From assembly GCF_006716905.1 (NCBI RefSeq), contig NZ_VFPV01000004.1:248001-312000 (forward strand): a DNA stretch of 64,000 nt, in the 5' to 3' direction. The position numbers and the translations under genes are program-made. Source of the DNA: Acidovorax temperans (GTDB lineage Bacteria > Pseudomonadota > Gammaproteobacteria > Burkholderiales > Burkholderiaceae_C). The notes beneath the pieces were generated by a model. That model worked only from the letters and a program-made list of their open reading frames with translations, was not told the DNA's origin and made no database searches. Shown piece by piece: positions 1 to 8,156 of the stretch. How positions within the stretch are numbered: the stretch's first letter is position 1; each line of letters starts with the position of its first letter.

Positions 1-740
1 TGGCGTGCGAGGAGGCTCTGTATGACAGTGCCAGTCTGCGCCGCTTTGTGGGGATTGACCTGGGTCGTGAACGCGTGCCCGATGCCACCACGCTGCTGAA
101 GTTTCGCAAACTGCTCCATGAGCACAAACTGGGCGAAGCCCTGTTTGCCAAGGTAGGCCAGCAATTGCAGGAGCGCGGCTTGAAGGTCAATACCGGCACC
201 ATCGTGGATGCCACCATCATCGCCGCGCCCAGTTCTACCAAGAACGCCGACAAGGCGCGCGACCCCGACATGCACCAGACCCGCAAAGGCCAGCAATGGT
301 ATTTCGGCATGAAGCTGCACATTGGCGTGGACAGCCAAAGCGGGCTGGCGCACAGCGCCGTGGTGACGGCGGCCAACGTGCACGACAAACACCCACTGCC
401 CGATCTGCTGCATGGCAATGAGCGACGCGTGTACGGCGACTCGGCCTATGCCAGCCAGAAAACACTGATAGCGAGCAAAGCCCCCAGGGCCAAGGACTTC
501 ACCAACCAGCGCACCCGCCGTGCGGGCGAGGTGGACGAAGTTCAGCGGGCCAAGAACCGCAACAAGTCACGGGTGCGCGCTCGGGTCGAGCATGTCTTTG
601 CGGTGGTAAAGCGCCTGTGGGGATTCACCAAGGTGCGCTATCGCGGGCTGCAAAAGAACGCCACGCGTGCGTTCACGGCCTTGGCGCTGGCCAACATCTA
701 CCTTGCCCGAGGGCGCCTGCAGGGACAGGTGCGCCCGTAA
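1..740 (+). CDS. IS5-family DDE transposase, 5'-truncated by window edge
   Basis: This transposase catalyses cut-and-paste or copy-out movement of its element. The reading frame is open from base 3, upstream of the first GTG at 48, with an EEALYDS-type sequence typical of IS5 transposases before the VGIDLGRE motif, so the true start lies outside the window. DDE catalytic residues are visible: Asp in VDATIIAAPSS, Asp in YGDSAYAS, and Glu in ARVEHVFAVVKR. The C terminus looks complete (ANIYLARGRL) and no frameshift is seen, so it may be functional. It lies left of the phosphite cassette and points towards it. Confidence 0.9.
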   Translation, partial: ACEEALYDSASLRRFVGIDLGRERVPDATTLLKFRKLLHEHKLGEALFAKVGQQLQERGLKVNTGTIVDATIIAAPSSTKNADKARDPDMHQTRKGQQWYFGMKLHIGVDSQSGLAHSAVVTAANVHDKHPLPDLLHGNERRVYGDSAYASQKTLIASKAPRAKDFTNQRTRRAGEVDEVQRAKNRNKSRVRARVEHVFAVVKRLWGFTKVRYRGLQKNATRAFTALALANIYLARGRLQGQVRP

Positions 741-868
741 GGGTCCGAAAGGGGCTCAAAGGCTCCCGAAACAGGCCCTGTGGGGCAAAGCACAGTATCT
801 TTGCGGGCCATTTGGCATTCAAATGGCTGTGCGATGGATATGACGTTACTTGTTCAGCATTGCCCTAA
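1..868 (+). mobile_element. IS5-family insertion sequence, left end outside window
   Basis: The element enters from the left edge with its transposase already open. It probably ends at about 865, where a CTTGTTC-containing stretch (849-865) resembles the outer inverted repeat of IS5-type elements (which read inward to GAACAAG). It is followed by CTAA (865-868), which fits the YTAR target preference of the family. The left inverted repeat is not visible, so the right end is inferred from similarity to IS5 and not from pairing of the two ends. Confidence 0.75.
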
Positions 869-1281
869 CGCCTGAAAGTTCGCGTGTTGCGCAACTGGTC
901 ATTGGCCGAGCAGGGTCTCAAGCGACCGCTTTGTTGCTCAGACCGGTCACTCTATTGATGCGAGCCGGGCAAGGTAGCAGGAGCAACTGATCACACCAAG
1001 GATGAATTGGTTCTCCCGACCCGCTGCGGTCGGTGTTGATGTAGGCAACGATCCCAGAAAACCGTCCGAGAAACCGGGGGAATCCCACCCCGGATACTTG
1101 GCGGCACGGCTTATCGGAACCATTGCGAAGAGCATCCGCAGTTGGCCCGCGGGTCCGAAACACGTAGCCAAGGTCTTCTCAAAGAATTAGATCGGCCAGA
1201 ACCATAGAACGTCCAAAAGCATTCTCTGGTGTGGTGACCTCATGGCTGCACCGAGCAGTGCGAAGCTGCCACATGAGCCGC
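869..1281. other. Intergenic region between IS5 end and ptxD, no gene recognised
   Basis: About 410 bases. Short open frames here (for example 1002-1190) have no recognisable family or convincing ribosome binding site. Near 1241-1275 a CTCATG...CATGAG dyad could form a hairpin just after the ptxD stop on the minus strand, but it lacks a T-run, so I do not call a terminator. Confidence 0.4.
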
Positions 1282-2253
1282 TCAGTGCGATGCCTCGTAG
1301 TGTGCAAGCGGCTCATTACCATTTAACGCAACGAGCAAATTTTCAGCAGCCTGCAACTCGATGGCTCGGCGAACCTTCTTCACCGCCGAACCAATGTGGG
1401 GTGTGAAAACCGTGGAGGGGTGTTGCAAGAGTTCCGGATGAATCTGGCGTGGACGGTCTGCCAGCAGCCAGTCTTCCATCTCGTACACATCGGCGGCGTA
1501 GGCACCCAGGCGCTCGTCCTTGAGCGCCCGTGCCACGGCAGCCTCGTCCACAACCGAGCCTCGCCCAATGTTGACCAGGATCTGCCCCCGCCGAACACCT
1601 TCAAGCATGGTGTCATTGACGAGGTGACGCGTTACGTCCAGCAGCGGAACGGCCAGAATGACATAGTCGGATTGCGACAGGGCCTCACCCAGGCTCACCA
1701 TGGTCAGGCGTTCGTCATCACCATGCGGGTCCACGCCCAGCAGTTGAGCGCACCCGAAGCCACAGAGACGGTCCACAATGGCCCGCCCAACGGCGCCAAG
1801 TCCGACGACCGCCACTATCGAGCCGTGCAACCCCATTCCGTACAGCTGGGGACGCCATCCTGCGTAGCTCTTGCGAACACTGACGTCACCTGCCAGCACA
1901 TGGCGCGCGGCGGCGATGGCCAGCCCAATGGCGAGTTCTGCCGTGGGTTCTGTGAGCAGGTCAGGAACGAAGCTCACGCTGACACCGGCTTGCGCACATG
2001 CCTTGAGGTCAAAGTTGTCATACCCCTTCAGGGCGCAAGCGATGGTCTTGAGCCTGGGAGCGTGCAACAGGGTTCGCTGATCTACCCGGTCAGGCATGAA
2101 AGCCATCATTGCGTCGGCATCCTTCAGATGACGGTGGAGCTCGGCCTCGCTCCACGGCTCAGGACCGGGATTCATCACCACTTCACCAACCTGCATAAGA
2201 CGCGCCAGTACCTCTTCATGAATGGGCTGCGTCACCACAATTTTCGGCATCAT
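1282..2253 (-). CDS. ptxD: NAD-dependent phosphite (phosphonate) dehydrogenase
   Basis: PtxD oxidises phosphite to phosphate with reduction of NAD+, giving the cell phosphorus from reduced P. It is a cytoplasmic D-2-hydroxyacid-dehydrogenase fold. At 323 residues it matches the family size, and blocks characteristic of Pseudomonas stutzeri PtxD are present: MMAFMPDRVD, CALKGYDNFD, FVPDLLTEPTAELAIGLA, YEMEDW and FTPHIGSAV. Catalytic equivalents are visible as Met53, Lys76, Arg231, Glu260 and His286, with the Rossmann motif GLGAVG at 151-156 and Asp175 at the NAD-discriminating position. The start is the first of two tandem ATGs (2253 or 2250), preceded by AGGAAGG; an upstream in-frame extension has no support. 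It lies 17 bases after ptxC. Confidence 0.95.
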   Translation of the reverse strand: MMPKIVVTQPIHEEVLARLMQVGEVVMNPGPEPWSEAELHRHLKDADAMMAFMPDRVDQRTLLHAPRLKTIACALKGYDNFDLKACAQAGVSVSFVPDLLTEPTAELAIGLAIAAARHVLAGDVSVRKSYAGWRPQLYGMGLHGSIVAVVGLGAVGRAIVDRLCGFGCAQLLGVDPHGDDERLTMVSLGEALSQSDYVILAVPLLDVTRHLVNDTMLEGVRRGQILVNIGRGSVVDEAAVARALKDERLGAYAADVYEMEDWLLADRPRQIHPELLQHPSTVFTPHIGSAVKKVRRAIELQAAENLLVALNGNEPLAHYEASH

Positions 2254-2270
2254 TACCTTCCTCTCTCTTT

Positions 2271-3071
2271 CTATTTCAGATGTTTGCGAAGCGCCGACCC
2301 AATGCCGTCGACCACGAGCACGCATATGAGGATGGACAGCAAAATGGCGGAGACTTCGTCGTACTTGGTCAGGCGCAGAGCCGCCATGAGTTCAAAGCCA
2401 ATGCCGCCCGCACCCACGATGCCCATCACTGCCGATGCGCGAAAGTGATATTCCCATCGGTAGATGGTGATGTCCGCCAACTGGGGCAAAACCTGCGGTA
2501 ACACAGCATGGGTGATGACCTGAAACCGGCTTGCGCCCGCGGCCTTAGCGGCCTCCAGAGGTTTCGGGTCCACGTGCTCTATGGCTTCGGCGTAGAACTT
2601 GGCCACCATGCCCGTGGAATGCAGGGCCAACGCCAGCACACCAGGCAATGCCCCAAAGCCCACGGCCGCGACGAACAGAATGCCCAGGATGATTTCAGGC
2701 ACAGACCGAAATGCAGCCAAGATGGTTCTGACGATTCGCCCAACCACCGCATTCGGCGCGGTGTTGGGCGCCGCCACCAGGGCCAGCGGCAACGACGCCA
2801 GAACGGTCAGCGCCGTGCCTGCGATCGACATGGCTAAGGTGTCACGCAATGGAATGACCCAGTGCTCCCAGCGCTCGAAATTCGGCGGCACCATCTCAGA
2901 GGCCAACTGCTGAATGGCAGGAGCCCCTTCGATGAAACGCTGCGCGTCAAAGAAACCGGTGACAAACAATGCCAGCGTGCAAACGAGCAGGACTACGCAG
3001 GCTGCGCCCAGCCGTCTGAGTCGCCGCTGTCCGTCAATGGCAATGATGGATTCCAAGGCTACCGATGTCAT
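2271..3071 (-). CDS. ptxC: Phosphite ABC transporter permease
   Basis: Inner-membrane permease of the PhnE family, 266 residues, for import of phosphite (or phosphonate) in a complex with PtxA and PtxB. It has an N-terminal membrane segment near residues 20-45, several further hydrophobic segments, and the EAA loop EAAKAAGASRFQVITHAVLP that contacts the ATPase. Its ATG overlaps the ptxB stop in an ATGA tetranucleotide (3068-3071), indicating translational coupling. Assignment to phosphite over phosphonate rests on the adjacent ptxD. Confidence 0.9.
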   Translation of the reverse strand: MTSVALESIIAIDGQRRLRRLGAACVVLLVCTLALFVTGFFDAQRFIEGAPAIQQLASEMVPPNFERWEHWVIPLRDTLAMSIAGTALTVLASLPLALVAAPNTAPNAVVGRIVRTILAAFRSVPEIILGILFVAAVGFGALPGVLALALHSTGMVAKFYAEAIEHVDPKPLEAAKAAGASRFQVITHAVLPQVLPQLADITIYRWEYHFRASAVMGIVGAGGIGFELMAALRLTKYDEVSAILLSILICVLVVDGIGSALRKHLK

Positions 3072-3943
3072 TTCATGCGTCCCAGATCAAGCTTGAGAAT
3101 TTGTGCGGTGTCACGCAGAACGTCGTAGGCCTTGTCATCGGTCGCGGCAAAGGCCTGCACACGGAATAACTTGAGAATCTCGGCGTCCTTCATCTGAAGA
3201 AAGGCGGCTCGGATGGCTTCCTTGAGCTCCGGCGTGAGATTACCTTGCATCGCAATGGGATAGTTCGGAATGGGTGCCGACAGTTCAAGTTGCACAATCT
3301 TGTTGGCATCCACCATGCCCTTTGCGATGAGGTTGTCCAGAATGGTTTTTGACAGAGCGCCGGCGGGAACCTGCCCTGCCTGAACAGCTCGGGCCACGGC
3401 ATCGTGCGTGCCCAGGTGAACGGGGCGGTAGTCAGTCTCGCCGTTCAGTTGGTGGTTTTTAAGCAAGTGCGCGCGCGGTACAAGGTGACCGGACGTCGAA
3501 GCCTGATCGCCAAAGCCAAAAGGCTTTCCACGAACGTCAGCCAGGGTCTTGACCGGGCCGCCCGCCGTGGCAATGAGAACCGACTGGTAGGTCGGAGAGC
3601 CGCGCTCCACGCCAACGGCAAAAGGCTCAATGTTGGGCGCCTTGGACTTGGCCAGCACGTAAGAGAACGGTCCAAAGTAGGCCACCTCGATGCGGCCAAA
3701 GCGCATGGCTTCAATCATCGACGAGTAGTCCGTAGTCACCGTAATCTCTATTTCCTTCTTCAGGGTCTGTTCCAGGTACCGCTTCAGAGGCTGTGCGTTC
3801 TGAATGATGGTGGCGGCGTTTTCGTCCGGCAACAGTGCAACGCGAAGCTTGGAAGGATTTTTGCCCTCGGCATGGGCGCCAAGTGGCAACAGGGCGGCCA
3901 AAGTGGCGGCAGCGATAAATTGGAAACGGCGGCGATTCAGCAC
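3068..3943 (-). CDS. ptxB: Phosphite-binding periplasmic protein of ABC transporter
   Basis: PhnD-like solute-binding protein, 291 residues, that captures phosphite in the periplasm for PtxC. The N terminus MLNRRRFQFIAAATLAALLP with cleavage near AHA-EG is an export signal. Ligand-site hallmarks of the PhnD/PtxB family are present: TTDYSSMIEAM, AYFGPFSYV and the DQASTSGHLVPR anion-binding loop. It lies between ptxA (56-base gap) and ptxC (4-base overlap) in one minus-strand operon. PhnD-type specificity for other phosphonates cannot be excluded from sequence alone. Confidence 0.9.
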   Translation of the reverse strand: MLNRRRFQFIAAATLAALLPLGAHAEGKNPSKLRVALLPDENAATIIQNAQPLKRYLEQTLKKEIEITVTTDYSSMIEAMRFGRIEVAYFGPFSYVLAKSKAPNIEPFAVGVERGSPTYQSVLIATAGGPVKTLADVRGKPFGFGDQASTSGHLVPRAHLLKNHQLNGETDYRPVHLGTHDAVARAVQAGQVPAGALSKTILDNLIAKGMVDANKIVQLELSAPIPNYPIAMQGNLTPELKEAIRAAFLQMKDAEILKLFRVQAFAATDDKAYDVLRDTAQILKLDLGRMK

Positions 3944-3999
3944 GGTAAAAACTCCTTGGATTGAGAGGGGGAATCAAATTGACTGCCCATGTTGGCAGG

Positions 4000-4785
4000 T
4001 TAGGAAGAACGGGACGGTTCGACAGGTGACGACTTCGCGTACAGGGCAGACTGGGCTTCTTCCGTCAACTGCGCTGCTGTCCCGTCGAACACCACCTGGC
4101 CCTGGCGAAGGCCCACAATGCGGTCGGCGAACATGCGCGCGAGGTTGACTTGATGCAGACTCACGATGGCCGTGAGTCGGTCTTTCTTGCAGATGTCGTG
4201 AAGCAGGGGCAACACACTCTGCGCGGTCGCCGGGTCGAGGCTGGCCACCGGCTCATCGGCCAGCAGCAGGCGGGGCTTTTGCACCAAGGCACGCGCAATG
4301 CCAATGCGTTGTTGTTGCCCACCAGACAAGGTGTCTGCCCGTGCTAGGGCTTTCTCAAGCAGGCCTACGCGGTCAATGGCCGCCAGCGCCTCCAGCTTGT
4401 CAGCCTTGCTCCAAGGCCACAACGACGCCAGAGATCCGCGGGTGGCGAGCTTGCCCATCAACACATTGGCCAGCACGCTTTGCCGCCCGATCAGGTGGTG
4501 CTGCTGGAACACCATGCCGCAGTGGCGCCGATGCTCAAGAAGGTTGCGTTTTGAGACGGTGCCGCCCGGCAGATCGGCCACCGACACCTCTCCGTCTGTG
4601 GGGCTAACCAAGCCATTGATGCTGCGCAGCAGCGTTGACTTTCCCGCGCCCGACGCGCCCAGCAGCACAAGGAACCCGCCATGCTGTACCTCCAGCGAGG
4701 TGGGCGCAAGCGCTGTGTGACCATCGGCATAGGTCACCGTGATACCCCGCAAGCTCAGATGGCTCTCGCGAATTGCAGTTTTCAT
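4000..4785 (-). CDS. ptxA: Phosphite ABC transporter ATP-binding protein
   Basis: Cytoplasmic ATPase (PhnC/PtxA family, 261 residues) energising phosphite uptake by PtxBC. Walker A is GASGAGKST, the Q-loop lies in VFQQHHLIG, the ABC signature is LSGGQQQR and Walker B ends LLLADEP, followed by a switch His in SLHQV. It is the first gene of the minus-strand ptxABCD operon, transcribed away from ptxE. The ATG at 4785 is the first plausible start, with an expression signal expected in the 189-base divergent region. Confidence 0.92.
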   Translation of the reverse strand: MKTAIRESHLSLRGITVTYADGHTALAPTSLEVQHGGFLVLLGASGAGKSTLLRSINGLVSPTDGEVSVADLPGGTVSKRNLLEHRRHCGMVFQQHHLIGRQSVLANVLMGKLATRGSLASLWPWSKADKLEALAAIDRVGLLEKALARADTLSGGQQQRIGIARALVQKPRLLLADEPVASLDPATAQSVLPLLHDICKKDRLTAIVSLHQVNLARMFADRIVGLRQGQVVFDGTAAQLTEEAQSALYAKSSPVEPSRSS

Positions 4786-4928
4786 AGCTCGGTTTCATTT
4801 GTTGTGGTGCGCTAGACGCACACCAGGACTCAAGTGGTCAGAAGTATCTCTCGGGAAAGAGGAGGTTCTGGAAGAAACAGCTTCAGTGGAAGCACAGCTC
4901 AAGTCTGGGTGACCAAGATGTCATGAAT

Positions 4929-4941
4929 ATGAAACTTTCAT
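4929..4941. promoter_or_regulatory. Perfect dyad in ptxA-ptxE divergent region, candidate LysR operator
   Basis: ATGAAA-C-TTTCAT is a perfect 6+6 palindrome about 34 bases upstream of the ptxE ATG and within the only promoter region of ptxABCD. LysR regulators usually bind such dyads in divergent promoters, so this is a candidate PtxE site. It is not a good PhoB box, because the two TCAT-containing half sites are not 11 bases apart in direct orientation. Confidence 0.35.
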
Positions 4942-4974
4942 CCCTAAAAATGAGGGCACCCATAGATCACATCA

Positions 4975-5862
4975 ATGTCTGGACTCAGCCTCCTCGCAGC
5001 CTTGAAGGCCTTTGACGCAACGGCCCGAGCCGGCAGCATGACCGCTGCCGCGAGAGTGCTCGCTATTCAACAACCGACTGTTTCTTCACACATACAGCGC
5101 CTGGAGGTCGACTTCGGCGTGGAGCTTTTTCATCGGCGCGGGCGGCGGCTTGAACTCACGTCCTTTGGACGCACTCTGTTGAACTACACCCGGCGTACCT
5201 TCAGTGGCGAGGAAGATGCGCACGCACTGCTCGCTGCTGCGAAAAATCAATACGTAGGGCGACTGGTCATCCATGCCATCGGGCCGCACAACGTGCTGCC
5301 CGTGTTGAAGCTGTTCATGAAACAGTTCCCCCAGGTCAACGTGGCTGTTGGCGTAGGCGACTCGCGAACCATCACCGAAAAGATTCTTGACTACCAGGGA
5401 GACGTGGGCATGGTGCTCAATCACGTCGCTCACCCAGATCTATTTGGCGCGGCTTACCGTACCCAGCGATTGGTGATATTCGGCAACACCCAACACCCAC
5501 TCGCGCAACGGGCCACTCTCAAACTGCGTGATCTGCAGGGTCAGAGGTTCGTCATCCGAGAGGAAGGATCGACGACCAGACGCGTGTTTGAACAAGAACT
5601 AAAGGAGCGAGGCGTCGAGGTGCAGGTGGCTCTGGAGATGGGCAGCCGCGAGTCCGTTCGAGAGGCGGTGGCGGAGGGGCTGGGCCTAGGCGTCGTGGCG
5701 GAAACAGCCTACAGGCCAGATCCTCGCCTTGTTAAGTTAACTATTTCAGACACCAGCATGGCGACACAGGTGCACTTCATCTGTAGAAAGGAGCGGCATC
5801 AAGCTCCTCTGATCTCGATCTTCCTGGGTTTGGCGCATAGCGTAAGTCAGAAAATTGCCTAG
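4975..5862 (+). CDS. ptxE: LysR-family regulator of the phosphite operon
   Basis: 295-residue LysR-type transcription factor. The N-terminal winged helix-turn-helix is at residues 1-60 (LKAFDATARAGSMTAAARVLAIQQPTVSSHIQRL, quoted in parts), followed by a periplasmic-binding-like effector domain. In P. stutzeri, ptxE closes the ptxABCDE cluster in the same direction; here the gene stands divergently upstream of ptxA, the usual layout for LysR regulators that control the neighbouring operon. The effector is unknown. No strong Shine-Dalgarno precedes the ATG. The name rests on linkage to ptxABCD more than on diagnostic residues. Confidence 0.8.
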   Translation: MSGLSLLAALKAFDATARAGSMTAAARVLAIQQPTVSSHIQRLEVDFGVELFHRRGRRLELTSFGRTLLNYTRRTFSGEEDAHALLAAAKNQYVGRLVIHAIGPHNVLPVLKLFMKQFPQVNVAVGVGDSRTITEKILDYQGDVGMVLNHVAHPDLFGAAYRTQRLVIFGNTQHPLAQRATLKLRDLQGQRFVIREEGSTTRRVFEQELKERGVEVQVALEMGSRESVREAVAEGLGLGVVAETAYRPDPRLVKLTISDTSMATQVHFICRKERHQAPLISIFLGLAHSVSQKIA

Positions 5863-5957
5863 GTATGGAACTTGGATTCCATGCAGCCGTGGGGCATGGG
5901 ACCGAGGGGCAACTGTTCGCCTGTAGGCCGACTTAAGTTAAGGGTTGTAGGACGCCC

Positions 5958-6128
5958 GTAATCGCGCGGCGATCCCATCTTGACTGCGGGGCGCGGTCGT
6001 GTATCTGAATATGCGCTGTCAGGCTGACTGCCAGCGGTATGGCAGCAGCTCGCCGATCTGGGTGGCGGGCTGCATGGGCAGGCGTGCCATGACATCGCGC
6101 AGGTAGGCGTAGGGTCGTGCCCGTTCAT
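5958..6128 (-). pseudogene. IS66-family transposase 3' relic with right terminal repeat, frameshifted
   Basis: On the minus strand 6019-6118 encodes PYAYLRDVMARLP...IGELLPYRWQ, the C-terminal signature of IS66 TnpC. The preceding NGHDP, at 6114-6128, is in a different frame, so one base has been lost inside the expected NGHDPYAYL. Downstream, GTAATCGCGCGGCGATCCC beginning at 5958 resembles an IS66 right end (elements start GTAAGCG). Only about 170 bases remain, so this is a dead fragment. With the IS5 element it brackets the ptx cassette. Confidence 0.75.
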
Positions 6129-6511
6129 GGGGAGACGTGTGCTAGACCATGACTGCAGCTCCCTCGATACCGGTCATCGATGCTGCCGCGCTGCTGGGTG
6201 AGCCAATGACAGCTTTGTGCCAGGCACCGTGAACTCAGGTCACGGCCGCGACCGACAGCAACCGCTGCATGAGCGACCTTCAAGCTGCTTTAACCAATAT
6301 CGTCTCCCGACCCATCGGGGTCACCCGCCAAATACCACGCCTTTTTGAGAGAGCTGCAACAGGCTGACGCGACCTGGTCGCAGTTGTGACGGCTCTCTTG
6401 TCAAATCGCACCGCCATGTCGCGTTGGCGCAGTGGATGTTTTGAATCTGTATTCCTGCAGAGCCGCTGCGTTGGAGCAAAATCACCCGCGATAACCAACC
6501 GAGCATGACCC
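6129..6511. other. Intergenic region, no gene recognised
   Basis: About 380 bases between the IS66 relic and the small monooxygenase gene. No family or stable repeat was recognised. The composition is uneven, as expected for debris next to an insertion sequence. The promoter of the following gene should lie at its right end, where ACCCATGATC leads into the start. Confidence 0.3.
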
Positions 6512-6811
6512 ATGATCACAGAAATCGCTGAATTCAAGATCCGCCCCGAGGACCGCACGGCTTTCCTGGAGGCCATCAACCGGGCTGCTGTGGCCTTTCT
6601 GGCCAAGTCAGAGGGCTACCTGGGCCACTCGATCTACGCCAGCCAGGAAAGCCCTGGCCGCGTGGTGCTGCAGGTGCGATGGGCATCTTTGGAAGCCCAC
6701 ACCGTGGGCTTTCGCCAGTCGCCCGCGTTTGCCCAGTGGCGCGAAGTCATTGGCCCGTTTTTCCAGTCGCCGCCCAATGTTGAGCACTTCGACGACGTGA
6801 CAGCTCCGTAA
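6512..6811 (+). CDS. Antibiotic biosynthesis monooxygenase (ABM)-domain protein
   Basis: 99-residue single-domain protein of the dimeric alpha-beta-barrel ABM/quinol monooxygenase group. The family pattern is visible: N-terminal strand ITEIAEFKIRPEDRTAFLEAI, then GYLGHSIYASQESPGRVVLQVRW, the SLEAHTVGFRQSPAFAQWR helix and a C-terminal EHFDDV strand. Members oxidise quinols or degrade haem, but many have unknown substrates, and no metal or haem ligand can be inferred here. It stands alone and faces the terminator at 6879-6915. Confidence 0.8.
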   Translation: MITEIAEFKIRPEDRTAFLEAINRAAVAFLAKSEGYLGHSIYASQESPGRVVLQVRWASLEAHTVGFRQSPAFAQWREVIGPFFQSPPNVEHFDDVTAP

Positions 6812-6878
6812 GCTGGCCTGTCCATCGTCGTTGTGTGAGTTCTGCCAGCCGCTGGCTTCAGGCTGCAGGGCATCAATG

Positions 6879-6915
6879 AAAAAAGCCCCTGCCGGTGCAC
6901 ACCGGCAGGGGCTTT
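6879..6915 (-). terminator. Intrinsic terminator for the binding-protein operon, possibly bidirectional
   Basis: AGCCCCTGCCGGTG...CACCGGCAGGGGCT (6886-6915) forms a very stable stem. On the minus strand it is followed by a run of six T, right after the stop at 6944. It may also stop transcripts of the plus-strand ABM gene. Confidence 0.85.
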
Positions 6916-6943
6916 GACTTTTGGGCCCTGAACGCGTGGGCGA

Positions 6944-8068
6944 TCAGAGGCTCTTGAGCGGCACGACGTCCTTGCCCTTGAAGGTGTAGACCGTGACGGC
7001 CGACGACTTCAGGTCGTGCTTGGCGTCGTACGAGAACTCGCCCGTCACGCCAGCGTACTTGCCGTTGGCGATGGCCTGCACAACCTTCTTGGTGTCGGTC
7101 GATTGGGTGGACTCGATGGCGGCAGCCAGCATGTGCATGCCGTCGTAGAAAGCGGCGGCGTAGGTCAGTGGGTCGCGCTTGTACTCGGCGCGGTAGCGCT
7201 GTGCAAACTTCTGGCCCTTGTCACTGCGGTCCAGCATCGAGCCACCCTGCGTGCAGAAGGTGTTCAGGTCACCAGAGATTTGCGACAGGTTGGCTGTTTC
7301 GGAAGAGCAGATGCCGTCACCGCCCAGCAGTGGGCCGGAGATGCCCAGTGCGCGCATTTGCTTGAGCAGCGGGCCGCCCTGGGGCGAGTAGCCACCGTAG
7401 AACACGGCATCGGCCTTCGATGCGCGGATGTTGGTCAGGATGGAGCTGAAGTCTGTGGCCTTGTCGGTGGTGAATTCAGAGGCCACCACTTTCACGCCCA
7501 GGCGCTTGGCTTGTTCGGTGAACTCGCGCGCCACGCCCTGGCCGTAGGCGGTGCGGTCATCGATCACGGCCACGGTCTTGATCTTCAGGTCCTGGGCGGC
7601 GTAGGTCGCCATCTTGGTGCCCAGCTGGTTATCGCTGGCGCCGATGCGGAACAGGTTGTTGTAGCCCATCTCTGTGATCTTGGGGTTCGAGGCCACGGTC
7701 AGCACCACGATGTCCGAGTCGTTCAGCACGCGGGCTGCGGGCATGGTCACGCCCGAGTTGTAGGGGCCCATGACGAACTTGATCTTCTTGTCGGACAGAG
7801 ACTGGGCAATCTGCACGCCTTGCTTGGGGTCTGCGCCGTCGTCGTTGATGTCCAGTTCAAACACCACGGGCTTGCCGCCAATCTTCACGCCCTTGGCGTT
7901 GATTTCCTTGATGGCCAGCAGCACGCCGTCGCGGTTGTCCACGCCGTTGGCGGCCTGGGGGCCGGTCACGGGGCTCATGAAGCCGACGCGGATACGTTCT
8001 TGTGCCTGGACCGTCATGGCGGCCAGGCCCAATGCCAGGGCGGTCAAGCTGAATGCAATTTTTTTCAT
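6944..8068 (-). CDS. Branched-chain/other amino-acid ABC transporter periplasmic binding protein (LivJ type)
   Basis: 374-residue type I periplasmic binding protein of the LivJ/HAAT family. The signal peptide is MKKIAFSLTALALGLAAMTVQA. The mature protein begins RIRVGFMSPVTGPQAANG, with the family pattern GDGICSSE and ADAVFYGGYSPQGGPLLKQ. No permease or ATPase genes of the Liv type are adjacent, so it must work with a transporter encoded elsewhere. It is 88 bases downstream of the hydroxyproline dehydratase gene on the same strand, so its ligand may be a proline derivative; that is inference. Confidence 0.88.
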   Translation of the reverse strand: MKKIAFSLTALALGLAAMTVQAQERIRVGFMSPVTGPQAANGVDNRDGVLLAIKEINAKGVKIGGKPVVFELDINDDGADPKQGVQIAQSLSDKKIKFVMGPYNSGVTMPAARVLNDSDIVVLTVASNPKITEMGYNNLFRIGASDNQLGTKMATYAAQDLKIKTVAVIDDRTAYGQGVAREFTEQAKRLGVKVVASEFTTDKATDFSSILTNIRASKADAVFYGGYSPQGGPLLKQMRALGISGPLLGGDGICSSETANLSQISGDLNTFCTQGGSMLDRSDKGQKFAQRYRAEYKRDPLTYAAAFYDGMHMLAAAIESTQSTDTKKVVQAIANGKYAGVTGEFSYDAKHDLKSSAVTVYTFKGKDVVPLKSL

Positions 8069-8156
8069 GGTGATGTCCTAAAGAATGAGGAGAGATGGGG
8101 CACGAAGATCAAATGCACCTGGTGCCCCGTCAGGCGTTGGAGTTGGGTGGCTGGCG

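Noticed and set aside
1002-1190. 62-codon frame between the IS5 end and ptxD
   Set aside because: No family, weak start context, and in debris next to an insertion sequence; kept only as an intergenic remark.
4909-4945. Possible PhoB box upstream of the ptx operon
   Set aside because: TGTCAT and CTTTCAT are not spaced 11 bases in direct orientation as a pho box requires; the palindrome reading is better.
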